In this document: positions 58,916 to 64,000 of the stretch, piece after piece
Layout: each line of letters begins with the position of its first letter
How positions within the stretch are numbered: the stretch's first letter is position 1
NCBI GenBank assembly: GCA_963693285.1
Contig: OY848931.1
Span: 5,001-69,000 of the forward strand
Direction of reading: 5' to 3'
Length of the DNA: 64,000 nt
DNA from: Xestospongia muta
Taxonomy: Eukaryota; Porifera; Demospongiae; Haplosclerida; Petrosiidae
The notes under the pieces: model-generated
What the model saw: the letters and a program-made list of their open reading frames with translations, nothing else
Database searches by the model: none
Told to the model about the DNA's origin: nothing
Program-made: the position numbers and the translations under genes

Positions 58916-61900
58916 ATGTTTCTCCAGTTTTATTTATTTTTTTTTACCTCTCTTTTTACTTTATCTGAATCATCCAATCACTGGATTGTGACTGAAGAAG
59001 GAAGAATTAAATCTCAAGTATGTCGATCTTCTATTATAAACTTTTTATATTTTTTAGAGTGGTTCTCCCTATGATCTTCGCCAATCACATGATTTAATAG
59101 TTCTCCTTAAACAAGAACAAAGATTTATTAAACTCCACATTCTACGGCAACAACTTATTCATTATAAGCATCAATTTTTGGAAATATTGGATTTGCAAAA
59201 TCATTTCAAAGCTCCTTCTGAACAACTTGATAATCCAGATTGCACAACAGCAAAGAGTTTATCATTTCATGATCTGACTCCATTAACAGTCATACCATTA
59301 GAAGATAAAGGCGTTAGGTACATTATTATTAACATATTTAATGTTCTACTTTTTTATAGTCATCATGACTTTCTTGATCCTGCTCCACCTTCAAAAGAGC
59401 CACTCTGCAGCCATTTCTCTGACCTACCTTTTACAATGTCCTCTATGGCACACTTAGCAGGAGTCCAAGACAAAGACTCACTTAACGGAAGATCTGAACT
59501 ATTTCTTTTATTACCATTCTATCTACAGATGAATGAGTTTGGTAACTCACTATACCAGGGACTACAAAAAGTGAGTTATATCTTTTAATGATCCTTTCAT
59601 TTATTTCCTTAATTAGAATACCACATCATGGGTATTATATAATTTAGCTGCTATATATTGGAGAGTAAGAGGTGAACCAAACCATGCTATTGATTGTATT
59701 CAACGAGCTCTGTACTACTCACCAAGGTATATATCTTACTATTGATCCATTTTACTAGTTATTAATCCATTTAGCCAATATCATGATATAGCATTACTAC
59801 ATCTAACAAATGTATTATATCTATCTGGTCAAATACATGATGCACTAATACCACTAAAAGCAGCTTTATCATTCTCAACATCTCGTGGAATTCTATTCTA
59901 TACATTAGGAAAAATATATGCAGTAAGTTATGACTTAAACTATTATATTTATTACCTTATATGGTAATAGAATTTAGGATATCTTAGTGAATCTGTTAGT
60001 GCCTTAGAGACAGCACTTTATTATAAAGCTCAAAATAAAGACCTCCTTTCACTTCGACAGTCACTCTTATGTAATATAACTGCTCAACAAATTAAACATC
60101 ATCACATTGACAAAATAATGGATGCTAAACAATTATTACATCAGTTTTACAATATACTCTCTGAGGCCCATCGTCACAGTATATTAGAGTCATCAAACTT
60201 GTTTTCAAGCTGGATTAATCTCTTAGTTGAAACTGCTACATATGATCCCTACATCTTCAGATCTAATAAGCAGTCTCATACCATGGATAAGCAGACGCAT
60301 TCCTATGCCAGTGATAAGCAGACACATTCCTATACTAGTGATGATTTGGAGACACTCTTGAAGTCTGCAGTAGAAGATATTACATTAATAGAAAACAAAT
60401 GTGACAACTGGACACGCCCTTTATCTCTTGAAATAAGTTTGAAGAAAATATTGGCAACACAGCAAAATGCTAAACCTAAAATACGTTTAGTTCGAAAGGG
60501 TTGTCATAGCAACAAGTCAGCCAATATCAAGATGTGTTCTCATGTTATCTCTCAATTTTATCCTCATCCAGTATGTCCTGTTGTGAACATCAAAAACCAC
60601 ACCCACCAAAATAATACTCAATATAAAGTACCAGCACAAAAAGTAAAGAAATCTTCAAAATATACTGAAGCCTATCGGCGAATGGAATTTTTACCATATA
60701 CTGCACTCCCTGCTTCATTAGAACAAGTAATATTTCCAAACCACACCCCCTCATCAGCAGACGATTATAATGATCCTTATTGGCCTACAAAGACACAATG
60801 TCTTGAACTAGTAGAAGGACTAACTGATAATCTTCCTCAATTTACTGGTACCTTTCTAACACCAGAAGCTCGTGGAATAAGGTATTCTAATGTACTACAC
60901 TACTAACTACATATCTACAATAAACTTGTATTTAATCCATAGTTTCAGTTAGTTACTGGTGATAATTGAAATTAGAATAGATCTCTAAATATGAGATCAT
61001 AAACAACTACTCTACTTAACAAGGACCTATATAGCTAACTTTATTAAAAAATTGAAGTGATTTCACTACCTGTGATTTTGGGCCATTTTTAGTTCAATTG
61101 GCCCAAAATGTAATTGCTCCAAAAATTGTTAAAATTTACAACATTTATAGTAATAGATCCTTGTTAAGTGACATTAGTATTGCTGCTAGATTAGATTTTT
61201 AATAATTGGATTAGATTTTTAATAATTTTATAATATTTGATATCTTTTTTATAGTTTTAAGGAGTTGTTAGCTGATGTCCCATTGTTGTCATGGCAACAG
61301 GGTCCTTATTGTACTAACATCACAGATTTACCATTCAGTATGATAACTATGGACCATTTAGAGGGTGTGGCTAATAGAGACAGTCTTACATCAGGAGAAC
61401 CTGTAGCAGAAGCAGGATTAAAACAAGTAAGATGTGTCAATTTATCACTTACAATATTATCTTGTTCATAGTTATTAGTAACTACAGTTGAAGATGCTAC
61501 AGGTATTAAGTATACAGTTAAAGAAGCAGCTCAGAGAGTAATGAGTGCATTATATAAGGTACTAGTAACAAATAGTGTACTGTGTCATACACTCTATCAA
61601 TAGCATGGACATCATTGGGGTTTGTTCAATCTAGCTTCAGTTTATTGGAGAGCTATAGGCAATGGTCATCAGAGTATTGAATGTTTACGTCTTGCAATAC
61701 ATTATGCTCCTTATAATGCAAGAGATATTGGCTATATTGGATTAGCTAATGTACTTCATCGCCATGGTTACCTAGATAGTGCCATGGTTATAGCAAGAGC
61801 TGCACTAGATATTAGACCTGATTCGGTAAATAAATGTGGGTGTGGTCATGAGTCATTCTTTGTAGCCTATAGGTCATTATACAGTGGCTGGAGTTTACCT

Positions 61901-63537
61901 AACAAGTGGCAATCTTGTGGCTACTAATTTACATTTGAGAATGGCCTTACATTTACAACCTCAGTTTAGCCATGCATACTCAGCTCTTAAACTAGTTCGC
62001 TGTTCACTTAAATTTAAAGAAGAACAGAAACTATTGGAACAAAAGGTAATTCTTTCACTCCTTTGTTAAAATTATTATAATTTGTATAGCAAAATTTATT
62101 ATTAGCACAGCAAGAATTAGTTAAGAAAGGTCATGACCCTACTCCCGAAAATCTTCAAGAAGCATTACGCAACATTGTATCACAACAAAAACAAGATGTA
62201 CCAGCCATTAATCTAGCTGAAGATGAAGCTATCAAATACTTAACCCTTTTATCACTTACATTTCGCACTGCAAGTTTGAGCAAACAAAGCAAAACCGTAT
62301 CACCTTCACTATCACTAACTACACCATCACTAACTTCATCAAATCCATCCACACATCATGAAACAGTAGTATCATCAACTCGAAAGAAACCTCAATATAC
62401 AATGGAATTTATGGCTAAAGAAAATGAACGAGAAGAAGAATTACGTAAGAAATGGCCAGAAAATCTCCCTTGGCCAACTTTGGATGACTGTAAACGCAAG
62501 CCACCTCCTCAATACATGGTCTTTACAAGTACTTGGTTATCTGTGACTGCTAAGAAAATAAAGTAAAATATTTCACTGTTAACTATTTCTATGATATGTC
62601 TAGTATTACACACTATATGGACTTTAAGATTTCAATTACTGACTATTCTCTGCTACCATTTTGTGAGCTAAATTTTCAACCTTCATCTATAACACTTGAT
62701 TATTTAGAGGTATATCATGACCATTGTTGTTACTAAAATAATATCTGTATATAATATAGGGTATGAATAATCCTCCATTATTAGACTATATAGCAGAAAG
62801 AGGACTAGAAGAGGTAGTTATTAACTAGTTTAAAAACTTTATACAAATTATTTATAATTCAGGTTTTATGTAAATTATCAGGAACATATACTCCAATGGA
62901 AGAAATGGCTACGAGAATGAAATTAGCGATGATGAAGGTATCTAATAATTCTAGAAAGAACTTTATATTGTGTTATTTAGAATGACTCCAATTGGGTTGT
63001 CTCTAATTTAGCTGCTTTATATTGGAGGATAGTAGGCAATGGACAACAAGCTCTTAAATGTTTGAAACATGCATTACATCATGCACCTCCTCATAACAGA
63101 GTTAGTATTACATTAATATACTGTTTTAAAGGTATTTTAGGATGTAGGCTACGTGAGTTTAGCTAATGTCCTCTATCGATCTGGTTACTATGACAATGCA
63201 GCTACTTCAATGCAGTTAGCTTTAGAGGTATTATTACATTATAATTGTATCTATCTAGTGTCCATTTGTTAGACTTCACCTAATTTAGTGGTCAATCATT
63301 TTACTATGGCTAATATATTGGCTGCCCAGGTAATTCTAATATAACCACTTGATGTTATTACAGTGCATGTTGTAGAATTATTATCGTGAAGCTGCTGGTT
63401 ATTATGAGTTAGTTCTTTATCATCAACCTGAGTTTGGTCCTGCATCTGAAAGGCTTCGTGCTGTACGTTGTATGATAGTTTTAGGGGAAAATAAAGTGAA
63501 ACTCAAACATTTACATGAAAAAAACAATTCTAATTAA
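58916..63537 (+). CDS. TTC17: TTC17 tetratricopeptide protein
   Basis: Secretory-type start MFLQFYLFFFTSLFTLSESS, then NHWIVTEEGRIKSQSGSPYD (vertebrate TTC17 has THWVVTEDGKI...SPMNL). Three repeats of a module with a D-L-P-(F/Y)-S/T-H-L-x-G-V motif followed by a TPR pair: DLPFTMSSMAHLAGVQDKDS with TSWVLYNLAAIYWRVRGEPN; DLPFSMITMDHLEGVANRDS with NLASVYWRAIGNGHQSIECL; and a C-terminal SNLAALYWRIVGNGQQALKC. A long exon (about 59.98-60.88 kb) holds the variable middle. TTC17 promotes actin polymerisation and ciliogenesis in vertebrates. About 20 exons; one intron is enlarged by a MITE. Ends KHLHEKNNSN. Confidence 0.9.
60990..61195. mobile_element. Palindromic MITE in TTC17 intron, related to the 183-bp array
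   Basis: Left arm CTTAACAAGGACCTATATAG at about 61014 and right arm ATAGATCCTTGTTAAGTGAC at about 61148 are inverted relatives of the array unit at 25.5-27.7 kb. The centre is ATTTTGGGCC (61075-61084) and GGCCCAAAAT (61100-61109). The host intron is about 370 bp against about 50 bp for its neighbours. Confidence 0.8.
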
Positions 63538-63612
63538 TAAATATATCTATTTATTGCATGTATTTTCATTGTTAGTTTAGCATAACATTTGTGGTTACAT
63601 GTGGTTTATAGT

Positions 63613-64000
63613 ATGGATCAGATTGACTCTGTCACTTTGAGAACTTTACAAGGCTTAGCCTCTGCTTTGAAAAAGGCAGAGTCCATTAAGTCTGGGGAAC
63701 CACCACCACCTGATGATCAGCAGGAAACATCATCATTACCATCTTCAATTCAAAGGAAAGAGTTCCAATGGGATGAAGTTCTCAAGTGGTTGGTGGCAGC
63801 CATTTTTGGTTTGACTTTACTCAATGTATCTGCTGATTTCTTTCGTAATTATACAGTAACTTGTTATGTTCCTAACAGTACTAGTCGTGATGATGTCTCT
63901 TATATTAACAACTACTGTCATTCCAGTTTACCTAGATCAGAATACTTCACTCTGTTCATTATAATTCATGGTTTTATGATAATTGGACCACATGTTTTGT
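63613..64000 (+). CDS. Pannexin/LRRC8-like four-TM channel protein, 5' part
   Basis: Begins MDQIDSVTLRTLQGLASALK, a Pro-rich cytoplasmic stretch, then a first membrane segment (VLKWLVAAIFGLTLLNVSAD). An extracellular loop has two N-glycosylation sites and Cys residues (NYTVTCYVPNSTS, YINNYCHSSLP). A second membrane segment (YFTLFIIIHGFMIIGPHVL) is cut by the window end. Short N-terminus, TM, Cys-containing loop and P-H at the end of TM2 is the plan of pannexins, innexins and LRRC8 proteins. Which of these, or a sponge-specific relative, is undecided. No intron in the visible part. Confidence 0.5.
   Translation, partial: MDQIDSVTLRTLQGLASALKKAESIKSGEPPPPDDQQETSSLPSSIQRKEFQWDEVLKWLVAAIFGLTLLNVSADFFRNYTVTCYVPNSTSRDDVSYINNYCHSSLPRSEYFTLFIIIHGFMIIGPHVL

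Overview
The window looks like nuclear DNA of an early-branching metazoan, most likely a demosponge (haplosclerid, Amphimedon-like). It is AT-rich, and its genes have many short introns (often 40-80 bp, GT-AG). Animal-type genes sit tens to hundreds of bases apart on alternating strands: liprin-alpha, SIAH, TRAF-like, WIPI4/WDR45, KIF9, KIF6, TTC17 and myotrophin. The species is an inference; everything is read from motifs and conceptual translation without database searches.

Layout. (1) 1-7.9 kb is satellite-like: an array of TAAGCTCTAAC-type hexamers, a 68-bp tandem repeat, a second hexamer array that switches strand at about 4193, and degenerate GTAGGTTCTAC repeats carrying four copies of an exon-like fragment. 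(2) 7.9-14.7 kb and 19.2-25.3 kb are two copies of one 6-7 kb segmental duplication. Each holds a 36-bp-TIR element filled with minisatellite, several exon-like reading frames conserved between the copies (one resembles a piggyBac-derived protein N-terminus) and a nested hairpin with a compensatory base change. (3) Between them, 14.65-19.0 kb is a pseudogene graveyard: a permuted papain-fold (NlpC/P60-like) hydrolase with several stops, an LPCAT3/MBOAT5-like fragment and a COP1 pseudogene. (4) 25.5-27.75 kb is a roughly 183-bp tandem array containing a perfect 48-bp palindrome; a related palindromic MITE sits in a TTC17 intron at 61.0 kb. (5) 28.7-48.8 kb is a very compact block of apparently intact genes: KIF9-like(-), small DUF4476-like(+), WDR45(+), CPSF6(-), SIAH(+), CSTF2(-), liprin-alpha(-), RNF38/44-like RING(+), TRAF-like(-), RRP15(-), TYMS(+), myotrophin(-). 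(6) 49.26-57.7 kb is a tandem triplication. Each unit carries a tiny Cys/His-rich gene that appears to have two interchangeable homologous last exons. Units 1 and 2 also carry truncated KIF6 3' ends, and unit 3 leads into the intact KIF6-like gene. (7) TTC17(+) and the start of a pannexin/LRRC8-like channel gene(+) close the window.

Functional themes. Two kinesin-9 motors of cilia (KIF9 and KIF6) and the cilium-linked TTC17 lie within 35 kb, and both kinesin promoters contain an RFX X-box just upstream of the start codon. Two 3'-end-processing factors (CPSF6 and CSTF2) flank SIAH. CACGTG E-boxes recur in the promoters of most housekeeping genes here. Stop codons of convergent genes are as little as 2 bp apart.
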